From positions 1 through 17,850 of the forward strand of contig JANXSE010000243.1 of NCBI GenBank assembly GCA_025356695.1: a stretch of DNA of 17,850 nt. The letters run 5' to 3'. Position numbers and translations under genes: made by a program. This document shows, piece by piece, positions 6,511 to 14,333 of the stretch. The notes below the pieces were generated by a model. The model was not told where the DNA came from and did no database searches. It was given only the letters and a program-made list of their open reading frames with translations. Origin of the DNA: Betaproteobacteria bacterium. GTDB taxonomy: Bacteria; Pseudomonadota; Gammaproteobacteria; Burkholderiales; SG8-41. Positions within the stretch are counted from its first letter, which is position 1, and each line of letters begins with the position of its first letter.

Positions 6511-7959
6511 TCAATGGCTGCGTGCGGTATGCGCCGCCGGCTTGCGACGACTCACCAGCGGCACGAGAAGCGAGCCGGTGATCATGCCGAAGAGTGCGGC
6601 GAACAGGCCGGCCAGTTGCGGCGGGCAGACTGCATCGGGGGCGAGTATTTCGAGCCAGATCCAGGTCGCGAGCCCCAGCACGATGGCGGCGAGGGCGCCC
6701 TGCTGATTGGCCGGTTTCCAGTAGAGGCCGAAGACCAGCGGCACGAACGCCGACACCAGCGTTACCTTGTAGGCGTTTTCCACCATCTTGTAGATCGACA
6801 GCTGGGAGTTCAGCGCAAACAGCGTGACCAGTACCGTGAAACAGAGGACGACGATGCGCATCAATTTCAGCAATTGTTTGTCGCCCAGATGCTTGAATGC
6901 CGGCTTAAGAATGTTTTCGGTGAACGTCACCGACGGCGCCAGCAGCGTTGCGCTGGCGCAGCTTTTGATTGCGGATAACAGTGCGCCGAAGAACATGATC
7001 TGCGCGAAGATCGGCGCGTGATTCAAAATCAGCGTGGGCAGTATCAACTGCGATTGTTTGTCGCCGTCGATCAATTTCTGCACCAGTTCGGGATCGATCA
7101 GCGTTGCCGAGTAGGCGAGGAACATCGGAATAAAGGCGAAACAGAAATAGAGGCAGCCGCCGAGTATCGCGGCGCGGCCCGCGGTGTTTTCGTCTTTTGA
7201 CGACGCGACGCGCTGGAACACGTCCTGCTGTGGAATCGAACCGAGCATCATGGTGACGGCGGCGGCGGCGAAGCCGAGCACGCTGGCGAGAGAGGCGCCG
7301 GGCCAGAACGAGGCGAACTTGCCGGCATCTGCGGCGTGCGTGACCACCGTCGTCACGCCGCCGGCCAGCTGGCTGATGTCCCAGCCGATATAGAGCATGC
7401 CGATGACGATGATGATCATCTGCAGAAAATCGGTAATGGCGACCGCCCACATGCCACCCCACATGGTGTAAATCAGTACCGTCGCCGCACCGATGATCAT
7501 GCCGGTTGACTGCTCCATGGCGCCTTCGGAGACCACGTGAAAGACCAGGCCCAGCGCGGAAATCTGTGCGGCAACCCAACCCAGGTACGAGAGCACGATA
7601 CAAAGTGTGGTCAGCGCCTCGACGGTGCGGCCGTATTTGTTGCGATAGAAGTCGCCGATGGTCAGGAGCTGCATGCGATACAACGGTTTCGCGAAAAACA
7701 GGCCGACCAGGATCAAGCACAGGCTGGAGCCGAAGGGGTCGGCGATGACGCCGCCCAGGCCTTCACGCAGAAAAGTCGCCGGGATGCCGAGCACGGTTTC
7801 GGAGCCGAACCATGTCGCGAATACCGTGGCGGTAACGATATACAGCGGCAGGCTGCGTCCGGCCACCGCGTAGTCGGCCGAAGTCTTGACCCGCCGCGCC
7901 GCCCACAGGCCGATGCCGACCGAAATGATCCAATAGATGATTACGAACCAGAGCAGCAT
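6511..7959 (-). CDS. Sodium:solute symporter (SSS family)
   Basis: A 482-residue secondary transporter of the SSS family (the PutP/PanF superfamily), with about 13 transmembrane helices. Typical parts are the N-terminal helix MLLWFVIIYWIISVGIGLW, DYAVAGRSLPLYIVTATVFATWFGSE, GLGGVIADPFG, the family motif around MWGGMWAVAITDFLQ, and the GSIPQQDVFQRV segment. It should couple sodium entry to uptake of a small organic solute; the substrate cannot be inferred. An upstream in-frame TTG (7995) would add 12 residues, but the ATG at 7959 directly precedes the first helix. A TATAAT box lies about 46 bases upstream. The small membrane protein gene follows after about 52 bases. Confidence 0.88.
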   Translation of the reverse strand: MLLWFVIIYWIISVGIGLWAARRVKTSADYAVAGRSLPLYIVTATVFATWFGSETVLGIPATFLREGLGGVIADPFGSSLCLILVGLFFAKPLYRMQLLTIGDFYRNKYGRTVEALTTLCIVLSYLGWVAAQISALGLVFHVVSEGAMEQSTGMIIGAATVLIYTMWGGMWAVAITDFLQMIIIVIGMLYIGWDISQLAGGVTTVVTHAADAGKFASFWPGASLASVLGFAAAAVTMMLGSIPQQDVFQRVASSKDENTAGRAAILGGCLYFCFAFIPMFLAYSATLIDPELVQKLIDGDKQSQLILPTLILNHAPIFAQIMFFGALLSAIKSCASATLLAPSVTFTENILKPAFKHLGDKQLLKLMRIVVLCFTVLVTLFALNSQLSIYKMVENAYKVTLVSAFVPLVFGLYWKPANQQGALAAIVLGLATWIWLEILAPDAVCPPQLAGLFAALFGMITGSLLVPLVSRRKPAAHTARSH

Positions 7960-8004
7960 GTCAGCGTCGTGAAGGCAGGGCGCGGGCGGGGGCAATGATC
8001 GTGC

Positions 8005-8032
8005 ATTATACGATGGCGCGACTGCAGGTCGA
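8005..8032 (-). promoter_or_regulatory. Candidate sigma-70 promoter for the sodium symporter
   Basis: On the minus strand TCGACC (8027-8032, four of six matches to TTGACA) is followed after 16 bases by a perfect TATAAT (8005-8010). Transcription would start near 7998, giving a leader of about 40 bases before the symporter ATG. It sits in the 87-base gap after ubiB, where an independent promoter makes sense. A 5-base inverted repeat (ATCGT/ACGAT) flanks the -10 box. Confidence 0.45.
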
Positions 8033-8046
8033 GGCCGTGCGGCCGC

Positions 8047-9567
8047 TCAAAGCAGCAGACAGGCAAACAGGCCGCAGGCGGCAAGCATGGCGACGGCGAT
8101 CAGCGCCAGTACCGTTGTCTGGTCGTGCGTTTCTTCGGCTAGCCGCTGCAGTGCATGGGTGACGCGGTCGTTGCCGGTGTCTTCAAGAAAACGGTGCAGG
8201 AGGCGTGGCAGTTGCGGCAGCGCGTGGCTCCAGAACGGCAGTTCGCTTTGCAACTGGCGCAGGAGGCCGCGCCAACCGATCTGCTCCGACATCCATTTTT
8301 CGAGATAGGGTTTGGCGGTATCCCACAGATCGAGCTCGGGATCGAGTTCGCGGCCGAGGCCTTCGATGTTAAGCAGTGTTTTCTGCAGCATGACGAGCTG
8401 CGGTTGGACTTCGATATTGAAGCGGCGCGAGGTCTGGAACAGGCGCAGCAGCACGCGGCCGAAGGAAATGTCCTTCAAGGGCCGCGCGAAAATCGGCTCG
8501 CAGACGGCGCGAATAGCGGTTTCGAAATCGGCGACACGCGTGTCCGCCGGCGCCCAGCCGGATTCGATATGCACTTCAGCGACACGCCGGTAGTCGCGGC
8601 GGAAAAACGCCAGAAAATTCTGCGCAAGGTAATGTTTGTCCGGATCGGTCAGCGTGCCCATGATGCCGAAATCGAGCGCGATGTAATGGCCGTCGGCGGC
8701 GACGAGTATGTTGCCCGGGTGCATGTCGGCGTGAAAAAAACCGTGGCGGAAGACCTGGGTAAAAAATATTTCGACGCCGGCGCGCGACAGTTTTTTCAGA
8801 TCGATGCCCTGCGCGCGCAGCGCTGCGATGTGCGAAATCGGCGTGCCGTGCATGCGCTCCATCACCATGACTTCGGTGGTGCACCAGTCCCAGTGTATTT
8901 CCGGCACCAGCAGCAGCGGCGATTGCTCGAAATTGCGCCGCAACTGACTGGCGTTGGCGGCTTCGCGCATGAGATCGAGTTCGTCTTCGAGATGGCGCGC
9001 GAATTCGGCCACCACTTCGTGCGGGCGCAGGCGTTTGCCGTCGGCCCATAACAATTCCATCAGGCTCGCCGCAGCGTCGAGCAGCGAGACGTCCTTGCGG
9101 ATAATCTGTTCGATGCCGGGGCGCAGTATCTTGACCGCGACCTCGCGGCCGTCGTGCAGTTTCGCAAAATGCACTTGCGCCACCGACGCGCTGGCGATCG
9201 CCACCGCGTCAAATTCTGCGAACACTTTGGCGGCCGGTTTGCCGTAAGCGCGCGCGATGGCGGCCAGCGCAATCTCCGGTGCGCAGGGCGGCACCTGGTC
9301 CTGCAGTTTTGCCAGTTCATCAGCGATGTCGGCGGGCAGCAGGTCGCGCCGCGTCGATAGAATCTGGCCGAATTTTACGAAGATCGGCCCCAGCGCTTCG
9401 AGCGCCAGGCGCAGGCGCACCGCCCGCGGCTGGTCATAACGGCGCCAGAAGAAAAGTGTGCGTAACAGCGTGCGCAGGCCGCGCACGCGTTCGTGACCGA
9501 GAAAAAATTCATCGAGGCCGTAGTGCAGGCCGACGCAGATGATTTTCAGCAGGCGCAGCAGAGTCAT
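8047..9567 (-). CDS. ubiB: Ubiquinone biosynthesis atypical kinase UbiB
   Basis: A 506-residue ABC1/ADCK/UbiB atypical kinase. It carries the family KxGQ motif as KFGQ (65-68), the alanine-rich nucleotide loop [10 protein letters not shown] (124-133), VAVKILRP with Lys146, the [11 protein letters not shown] helix, the catalytic segment HADMHPGN (Asp281, Asn286) and the DFG motif (299-301). UbiB is membrane-associated and needed for ubiquinone production; its ATPase activity is thought to support extraction or organisation of lipid-borne precursors. The C-terminus ends in a hydrophobic stretch (about 485-506). The protein is about 40 residues shorter than E. coli UbiB, and only one clear membrane segment is seen where E. 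coli has two. It follows ubiJ by 61 bases. Confidence 0.95.
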   Translation of the reverse strand: MTLLRLLKIICVGLHYGLDEFFLGHERVRGLRTLLRTLFFWRRYDQPRAVRLRLALEALGPIFVKFGQILSTRRDLLPADIADELAKLQDQVPPCAPEIALAAIARAYGKPAAKVFAEFDAVAIASASVAQVHFAKLHDGREVAVKILRPGIEQIIRKDVSLLDAAASLMELLWADGKRLRPHEVVAEFARHLEDELDLMREAANASQLRRNFEQSPLLLVPEIHWDWCTTEVMVMERMHGTPISHIAALRAQGIDLKKLSRAGVEIFFTQVFRHGFFHADMHPGNILVAADGHYIALDFGIMGTLTDPDKHYLAQNFLAFFRRDYRRVAEVHIESGWAPADTRVADFETAIRAVCEPIFARPLKDISFGRVLLRLFQTSRRFNIEVQPQLVMLQKTLLNIEGLGRELDPELDLWDTAKPYLEKWMSEQIGWRGLLRQLQSELPFWSHALPQLPRLLHRFLEDTGNDRVTHALQRLAEETHDQTTVLALIAVAMLAACGLFACLLL

Positions 9568-9602
9568 GCGGTAATTCTAACAGGGCAGGGTGGGCGGCCT
9601 GC

Positions 9603-9616
9603 CGCAGTGCACTGCG
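9603..9616. repeat. 14-base perfect palindrome in the ubiJ-ubiB gap
   Basis: CGCAGTGCACTGCG is its own reverse complement. It lies between the ubiJ stop and the ubiB start, and an outer CAGGC/GCCTG pair could extend it as a hairpin in RNA. It may be a protein-binding site or an RNA hairpin. No U-tract follows. Confidence 0.4.
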
Positions 9617-9628
9617 CGAATCAGGCGG

Positions 9629-10246
9629 CTAGCGGCGTTCGAGTTGTTCGAGGCGTTTTTCGAGCCGTGCCACATCGTCGCGCAGCGTATCGACGGCGCG
9701 GCCGAACTGTTCGACCTCGGGGCGCGCGGCAAGCAGCGGCTGCTCTTCGGTCCAGTAAGCGGCGGCCTGGCGTGCGACGCTGCCGGCGCATTCGTGTTGC
9801 CAGCGCAGGAATGCCTGCCCGGCGCCGGCGATACGATGCGCAATGACGTCGCCGAAGACGCGGCTCAGATCCTCTTCGACGTCCCAGCGCAGATTTTGCG
9901 CCACGTAGAGAATGTCGCGCGCCAGCGCCAGGTCGCCGCTGGTTTCGACTTCACGCCATGCGTTTTGATCGGCAGCAGCAATACGCATGGCCAGCGCCGG
10001 CGTCAGCTTGAAGGTCACCGCGGCGTCGGCGTCGCTGTTCGCCACTTCCCCGCCGGCGAGAATTTCCAGCGTAATTGTGAACGGCGCGACATCGAAACAC
10101 ACCGCTTTGCCGGCATGCACGAGCAGCCGCTCGCGCGCCCACGAGGCGTGGCGTAGCAGATGATTGAGCGCGGGTGCCAGCGGCGGCGCGAACAATCTGC
10201 CGCCGTTGCGACCGGCGCGGGCGCTATCGCCGGCCGGGTCGGCCAT
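9629..10246 (-). CDS. ubiJ: Ubiquinone biosynthesis accessory factor UbiJ
   Basis: A 205-residue protein with an SCP2-type lipid-binding domain (about residues 25-120, including VAPFTITLEILAGGEV and AAVTFKLTPALAMRIA) and a C-terminal coiled coil ending VARLEKRLEQLERR. This layout and its place before ubiB identify UbiJ. UbiJ binds ubiquinone intermediates through the SCP2 domain and works with UbiK to assemble the cytosolic Ubi complex; the coiled coil is the expected contact site. The ATG lies 6 bases after the stop of the Tim44-domain gene. The N-terminal 20 residues are rich in Gly and Arg and probably disordered. No visible Shine-Dalgarno sequence. Confidence 0.88.
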   Translation of the reverse strand: MADPAGDSARAGRNGGRLFAPPLAPALNHLLRHASWARERLLVHAGKAVCFDVAPFTITLEILAGGEVANSDADAAVTFKLTPALAMRIAAADQNAWREVETSGDLALARDILYVAQNLRWDVEEDLSRVFGDVIAHRIAGAGQAFLRWQHECAGSVARQAAAYWTEEQPLLAARPEVEQFGRAVDTLRDDVARLEKRLEQLERR

Positions 10247-10252
10247 GCCGCC

Positions 10253-11146
10253 TCAGACCTGCTGAATGCCGCCGATCAGCCAGCCGCTGGAGCCGTCGAG
10301 CGGTTTTTCCAGATGCCAGATTTCGTCGAACGATTCAGTTTCTGCAGTTGCGCCGTCGCGCAGTGAACCGGTGAAACGCACACTGGCGATATGATTTGCG
10401 TTTTCGGTCACCACTTCGACGACTTGCGCATCGAGGCTGACGACTTCGGTGTTCTGCGCGACACCCATCGGATCGATGTTTGCAACGATTGCCGCATAAA
10501 GCTGCGGCGTCATGTAATCGCGCATGGTCGAAACATCGCGTTTGTCATTGGCTTTTTGCAGGCGCGCGAAATTGATTTTGGCGTGACGCGTAAACTGCTC
10601 CGCATCAAAGTCCGGCGGAAAGCGGCTTGCCACCGCTGCCGGCGCCGCTTCTGCGGCGCCGCCAAGCGCGCTGCCGATTTTCGGCATGCCGCTGCCGCTC
10701 GCGGCCGACATATAAGGCGATGCGGCGGGCGCCGGCGACGGATTGGCGCCGGCGTATTGCAAGTTGCCGCCGCCGTCGGATTTTGCCCGCAGCATGCGCC
10801 ACGCAAACATTGCCGCCGCCGCCAGCAACACCATCATGAGTATGCCGCCGAGGGCGCCGCCGATGCCGCCGTTCATGAACATCGAGGCGAGGCCTGCGCC
10901 GATGGCGAGACCGGCCAGAGGTCCGAGCCAGCGGCTCATGCCCGAAGGTTGCGGCGTCGCCGTTGGTGCGGGCGTTGGCGATGCGGGTGCGGCTTGTTGT
11001 GCCGGTGGTTTTGCCGGCGCTTGCGGTGTGATGCTGCGCTGGGCGCCGATGTTGCTGCCGCCGCCGAGGCGTTTCGCCGCATCAGCGTCGAACGCGGTCA
11101 GGCTGAATGTCAGTATCGTGCCCAGGATCATCAAGAGTTTGTTCAT
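10253..11146 (-). CDS. Tim44-like domain membrane protein
   Basis: A 297-residue protein: signal-like hydrophobic N-terminus (MNKLLMILGTILTFSLTAF, cut near DADA), a Pro/Ala-rich linker (about 40-68), two hydrophobic glycine-rich segments (72-90, 97-117), another low-complexity linker, and a C-terminal Tim44-like domain (about 165-297), including FDAEQFTRHAKINFARLQKAND and the closing WLIGGIQQV. In mitochondria Tim44 tethers the import motor; the role of bacterial relatives is not established. In betaproteobacteria such genes lie beside ubiE and ubiJ, which hints at a link to quinone or membrane metabolism (inference). A GGAGG sequence stands 4 bases before the ATG, stronger than at most genes here. 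It is preceded by the terminator-like hairpin at 11200-11224. Confidence 0.85.
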   Translation of the reverse strand: MNKLLMILGTILTFSLTAFDADAAKRLGGGSNIGAQRSITPQAPAKPPAQQAAPASPTPAPTATPQPSGMSRWLGPLAGLAIGAGLASMFMNGGIGGALGGILMMVLLAAAAMFAWRMLRAKSDGGGNLQYAGANPSPAPAASPYMSAASGSGMPKIGSALGGAAEAAPAAVASRFPPDFDAEQFTRHAKINFARLQKANDKRDVSTMRDYMTPQLYAAIVANIDPMGVAQNTEVVSLDAQVVEVVTENANHIASVRFTGSLRDGATAETESFDEIWHLEKPLDGSSGWLIGGIQQV

Positions 11147-11183
11147 GCATCCTCCAAAGCCGGGTTAACCGGATATGCGTTCT

Positions 11184-11224
11184 GAAAAATTCGGAATTTG
11201 CGGCCCGCCGGTCCGGCAGGCCGC
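11184..11224 (-). terminator. Terminator-like hairpin after the first secreted paralogue
   Basis: On the minus strand an 11-base stem with one G-T wobble and a 3-base loop (arms 11214-11224 and 11200-11210) lies just past the stop of the secreted-protein gene at 11236. A TTTTT run follows about 10 bases later, after a small AAATTC/GAATTT inverted repeat. The stem is strong, but the T-run is displaced, so it is an imperfect intrinsic terminator. It separates the paralogue from the Tim44-like gene. Confidence 0.5.
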
Positions 11225-11235
11225 GGCGTAGCGCT

Positions 11236-11997
11236 TCAGCGCATCGGCGGCGCCGATACGAGTTCGTAAATATTCCAGTCACCACGGACCGCGCGGCTTT
11301 GCGGTCCGCGCGAAGTATCGATGTAGCCGGAGTTACGCGCGATGCGAACCGTGCGACCGAGGGCCGGCGCGAACCATTCCGTTTCCGCAATGTTGGTTTC
11401 AGTGTAATGCTGATAGAACGAGGAGTCGCCAGCATAAACAATACGCCGGATTTTGACCGTGTCGAATTCTCCGGCCGGCACGCGGATGCGCTCGTTACCG
11501 ACTACCGTCGCATCGACGCGCACGCTGCGGCGCTCGCCGGTCGCCGGGTTCAAGGCGCTGACGCGGGTCGACCACTCCTTGCCCGGCTCAAGCGGAAACT
11601 GGTATGCCGGATAAGCGGGCGCAAACTCGTAATCGACCGGCTGGTCGCGATTGGTTACCGGGTGGCGCAACCAATTGCCGTCCGGCGCATAAATCTCTGT
11701 CGTTGCGATGTTGACGCCCGGTGTCTCGGTTGCCACCGACATCACTATGCGGTCGGTGTCGACTTTGTCAACGCGGTAGCTGACCTGTCCGCGTGCTTCA
11801 TTGTTGTACGCGTTGAGTACGCGATAGACATAGGTGTCGCCCGCGACGGGCTTCGGCGCCCCCGGGTATTGCACGGCAGCTGCGGCGATGGCGGTGGCCG
11901 CAATCAGCGCCGCGACCAGCCCGTAGCGGCATGCTCGGGCGGCAATGGCGGACTTTGGATTCACGAATCTGTCGAGCATTGATGTTTTGGTCATCAT
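11236..11997 (-). CDS. Secreted protein of unknown family, paralogue 1
   Basis: A protein of about 253 residues that I do not recognise. A 20-residue basic N-region precedes a long Ala-rich hydrophobic segment (YGLVAALIAATAIAAAA), which reads as a signal peptide or anchor. The mature part starts near KPVAGDTYVYRVLNAYN and is rich in alternating polar and hydrophobic residues, suggesting a beta-structured periplasmic domain. Shared landmarks with its neighbour are GNWLRHPVTNRDQPVDYEF, LEPGKEW and VPAGEFDTVKIRR. By eye the two are about 73% identical over some 203 ungapped residues. No cysteine or metal-binding pattern or lipobox is evident. GAGGA lies 4 and 7 bases before two adjacent ATGs (11997, 11994); the second has the better spacing. 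Function unknown. Confidence 0.82.
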   Translation of the reverse strand: MMTKTSMLDRFVNPKSAIAARACRYGLVAALIAATAIAAAAVQYPGAPKPVAGDTYVYRVLNAYNNEARGQVSYRVDKVDTDRIVMSVATETPGVNIATTEIYAPDGNWLRHPVTNRDQPVDYEFAPAYPAYQFPLEPGKEWSTRVSALNPATGERRSVRVDATVVGNERIRVPAGEFDTVKIRRIVYAGDSSFYQHYTETNIAETEWFAPALGRTVRIARNSGYIDTSRGPQSRAVRGDWNIYELVSAPPMR

Positions 11998-12001
11998 GAT
12001 G

Positions 12002-12006
12002 TCCTC
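12002..12006 (-). promoter_or_regulatory. Shine-Dalgarno sequence deciding the start of paralogue 1
   Basis: GAGGA on the minus strand, 4 bases before the ATG at 11995-11997 and 7 before the ATG at 11992-11994. The reading frame stays open for 11 more codons upstream, but no ribosome site is seen there. This places the start at the double ATG. Confidence 0.6.
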
Positions 12007-12151
12007 GCTAAATGAATCGAGCATTAACAAAAGTTACTGCTTTCCCGCCGCTCGGCATTCGCACAAATTCTGCCGGTGTCCAATTCCTGTCAGTCCGGTT
12101 GCGCGCATCATCGGTCGCGTGGCAGGCTTGATCCGAGGATTTGGACATTGC

Positions 12152-12173
12152 CATCAGGACTTCGTTCCTGATG
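12152..12173. repeat. Perfect hairpin between the two paralogues
   Basis: CATCAGGA and TCCTGATG form an 8-base perfect inverted repeat with a 6-base loop, in the 269-base spacer between the stop of paralogue 2 and the start of paralogue 1. There is no T-run after it, so it is not a standard terminator. It could be an operator or an RNA stem that protects or separates the two messages. No clear promoter is seen in the spacer. Confidence 0.5.
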
Positions 12174-12266
12174 CCTCCGTGCCGGCTGAACCGAAGGCGC
12201 ATTCTAGCAAGTTTTGCTGTACGGACTGTGGTCGTTTTGCTGGCGCAAATTACGCCATGCCGGCAA

Positions 12267-12983
12267 TTAACGTGCCGGCGGCGCCGATACAAGTTCATGG
12301 ATGGTCCAGTCCCCGCGCATGATTTGCGAGGCCTGCCGGCGCGACTGGTCGCGGTAAAACGAATCACTGATCAACCGCACATGGCGGCCCAGCGATGGCG
12401 CATACCATTCCAGTTCGGAAATATTCGTTTCAAGCAGACGCAGATACATCTTGGAATCGCCGGCATAGATCGAGCGTCTGATCTTGATCGTGTCGAATTC
12501 TCCGGCCGGTACGCGGATGCGCTCGGTACCGACAACTGTCGCGTCGATGCGCACGCTGTGGCTCTCGCCGGTTGCCGGGTTTACCGCATTGACGCGAACC
12601 GACCATTCTTTGCCGGGCTCGAGCGGAAACTGGTAGGCGGGATACGCCGGCGCGAACTCATAGTCGACCGGCTGATCGCGATTGGTTACGGGATGGCGCA
12701 GCCAGTTGCCGTCCGGCGTATAAACCTCCGTCGTCGCGGTACTAAGACCGGGGATTTCGGTGGTCACCGCCATGACGATGCGCCCGGCGTCGACTGTGTC
12801 GACGCGATAGCTGATCTGTCCACGCGTTTCTTTATTGTATGCATTGATCAGGCGATACACATTGGTATCGCCTGCAACAGGCTGGCCGGCAGCACAAAAT
12901 TGCGCCGTGGTCATGGCCAGCGCAGTCGTGACAACCAGCACGATGCGCAAGCTCGCCTGTTTAACGTAGACGGTAGATCGCAT
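12267..12983 (-). CDS. Secreted protein of unknown family, paralogue 2
   Basis: A 238-residue protein with an N-terminal signal peptide (basic MRSTVYVKQASLR, then a hydrophobic IVLVVTTALAMTTA stretch) and a likely cut near FCAAG. The cysteine is preceded by Phe, so it does not form a good lipobox. The mature part aligns without gaps to paralogue 1 from VAGDT to the closing ELVSAPP. The middle 39 residues are identical, while the N-terminal third and the stretch after residue 175 diverge. A clear GGAGG lies 7 bases before the ATG at 12983; an upstream in-frame start at 13019 has no such site. The pair sits between ubiE and the Tim44-like gene, where other ubi-linked genes are tightly packed. 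A tandem duplication is evident; function unknown. Confidence 0.85.
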   Translation of the reverse strand: MRSTVYVKQASLRIVLVVTTALAMTTAQFCAAGQPVAGDTNVYRLINAYNKETRGQISYRVDTVDAGRIVMAVTTEIPGLSTATTEVYTPDGNWLRHPVTNRDQPVDYEFAPAYPAYQFPLEPGKEWSVRVNAVNPATGESHSVRIDATVVGTERIRVPAGEFDTIKIRRSIYAGDSKMYLRLLETNISELEWYAPSLGRHVRLISDSFYRDQSRRQASQIMRGDWTIHELVSAPPAR

Positions 12984-12990
12984 AGGGCTA

Positions 12991-12995
12991 CCTCC
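12991..12995 (-). promoter_or_regulatory. Shine-Dalgarno sequence of paralogue 2
   Basis: GGAGG, 7 bases before the ATG at 12981-12983, within a GGAAGGAGG purine run. It fixes the start of paralogue 2 and is one of few strong ribosome sites in this window. Confidence 0.7.
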
Positions 12996-13072
12996 TTCCG
13001 CTAACCGCTCCGAGTACACCTGAAAACAATAATACTCGCAATTGTCAGGCGCGCCGGACTTCTTCCGCCCGG

Positions 13073-13807
13073 CTAGAATTTGAATCCACGATGCAGTGCA
13101 ACAACGCCGGCGCTGAGGTTGAAATACTCAACCCGTTCGAGACCGGCCTGTTGCATCATCGCTTTGAGCGTTTCCTGATCCGGATGCATGCGGATTGATT
13201 CGGCGAGATAACGGTAGCTGTCGCTGTCGCCCGTAATCAGCGTGCCGAGCGCCGGCAGCACCTTGAACGAATACGCGTCATAGGCGGGTGCGAGCGGTTT
13301 CCAGACGCGCGAAAATTCGAGCACCAGCAGTCGCCCGCCAGCGCGCAGCACGCGCCGCATTTCGGCCAGCGCGCGATCTTTGTGCGTCATGTTGCGCAGG
13401 CCGAAGGCAACGCTGACGCAGTCGAAGTAATCCGACGGAAACGGCAGGCGCTCGGCGTCGCATTGCACGGCCGGGGCGATGATGCCGGCGTCGAGCATGC
13501 GGTCGCGGCCGCGCGCCAGCATGGCGGCATTGATATCGGTGAGCACTACGCTGCCGGTGGCGCCGACGCGCCGCGCGAACTGTATCGACAGGTCGGCGGT
13601 ACCGCCGGCGACATCAAGCGCGCGCTGACCGGGGCGCAAGCCGCTTTGTTCGACGGTAAATCGTTTCCAGATGCGGTGCAGTCCCGCCGACATCAGGTCG
13701 TTCATCACGTCGTAGCGCGCGGCGACCGAATCGAAAACGCCGGCTACGCGCTCGGCTTTTTCATGTTCGGGGACTTGCTGAAACCCGAAGTCGGTGTCGT
13801 TTGCCAT
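13073..13807 (-). CDS. ubiE: Ubiquinone/menaquinone C-methyltransferase UbiE
   Basis: A 244-residue class I SAM-dependent methyltransferase with both UbiE/COQ5 signatures: [19 protein letters not shown] (32-50) and [15 protein letters not shown] (152-166). SAM-binding motif I is [11 protein letters not shown] (64-74), the acidic residue after strand 2 is Asp91 (LTDIN), and VAFGLRNM (133-140) is a family hallmark. It methylates the benzoquinol ring in ubiquinone synthesis, and demethylmenaquinol where menaquinone is made. Length is normal. The start is the ATG before [11 protein letters not shown], the usual N-terminus; there is no good Shine-Dalgarno sequence. The DUF971 gene ends 40 bases upstream. 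After the stop, GCCGG/CCGGC could form a weak 5-base hairpin. Confidence 0.96.
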   Translation of the reverse strand: MANDTDFGFQQVPEHEKAERVAGVFDSVAARYDVMNDLMSAGLHRIWKRFTVEQSGLRPGQRALDVAGGTADLSIQFARRVGATGSVVLTDINAAMLARGRDRMLDAGIIAPAVQCDAERLPFPSDYFDCVSVAFGLRNMTHKDRALAEMRRVLRAGGRLLVLEFSRVWKPLAPAYDAYSFKVLPALGTLITGDSDSYRYLAESIRMHPDQETLKAMMQQAGLERVEYFNLSAGVVALHRGFKF

Positions 13808-13847
13808 GGTGGCGATGCGCGCGAATATTTGTGGGCGGCCGTATTGC

Positions 13848-14210
13848 CTAACGGCTGGCGCCCGCTTCCTGCAAGCGCTGCAAATAATGGTCCCACATTT
13901 CCTGCTGATGGATGCCGTAGTCGTAGAGGATGTCCCACGAATAAATGCCGGTATTGTGCTTGTCGGAAAAATGCAACTGCACGGCGTAGGTGCCGACCGG
14001 TTCGATGGTGGTGATCTCGACGTCTTTTTTGCCGGTTTGCAGCGTTTCCTGTCCGGGCCCGTGGCCGCGCACTTCCGCCGAGGGCGAGTAGACACGCAGA
14101 AATTCGCAGGGCAGCTTGAATGTTTTGCCGTCGGCAAATGAAATTTCAAGCAGGCGCGATTTCTGATGCAGCTTGATCTCGGTGGGCAGCAGCGTTTCCG
14201 GTGCGGTCAT
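13848..14210 (-). CDS. DUF971-domain protein
   Basis: A 120-residue protein made almost wholly of a DUF971 domain (also called the gamma-butyrobetaine hydroxylase-like N-terminal domain): [65 protein letters not shown]. In eukaryotic dioxygenases this fold is an N-terminal accessory domain; stand-alone bacterial forms often lie next to ubiE, and some related proteins are tied to iron-sulfur assembly. The exact role here is unknown. An in-frame TTG (14219) would add three residues; I chose the ATG at 14210. It is probably the first gene of the ubi block, with ubiE 40 bases downstream. Confidence 0.88.
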   Translation of the reverse strand: MTAPETLLPTEIKLHQKSRLLEISFADGKTFKLPCEFLRVYSPSAEVRGHGPGQETLQTGKKDVEITTIEPVGTYAVQLHFSDKHNTGIYSWDILYDYGIHQQEMWDHYLQRLQEAGASR

Positions 14211-14299
14211 GGCTGGCAATGGTGTCCGGCAATTACGGGACAGGCATCATAACCGAGCCGCCGGCTGCCCGCACCCGCTTCTGCACCTGCCGTGAGAGT

Positions 14300-14324
14300 G
14301 GCGTCGCGGTCGCCGCGCGACGCC
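14300..14324 (-). terminator. Terminator-like hairpin after the 536-residue gene
   Basis: A perfect 9-base inverted repeat (GGCGTCGCG / CGCGACGCC) with a 7-base loop begins about 10 bases past the stop at 14334. No T-run follows, so it may act as a transcript end-stabilising stem or a weak terminator rather than a full intrinsic one. Confidence 0.4.
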
Positions 14325-14333
14325 GTCAGAGCA

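Noticed and set aside
8155..9051. Plus-strand open frame of 298 codons opposite ubiB
   Set aside because: It lies fully antisense to a gene with all UbiB motifs; long antisense frames are expected in GC-rich DNA.
10627..11168. Ala/Pro-rich low-complexity stretch considered as a repeat element
   Set aside because: It is the linker and glycine-rich membrane part of the Tim44-like protein, with no exact repeated unit.
12141..13004. Plus-strand open frame of 287 codons across paralogue 2
   Set aside because: It is antisense to a gene with signal peptide, Shine-Dalgarno sequence and a paralogue; a similar antisense frame opposite paralogue 1 arises from the shared sequence and codon bias.
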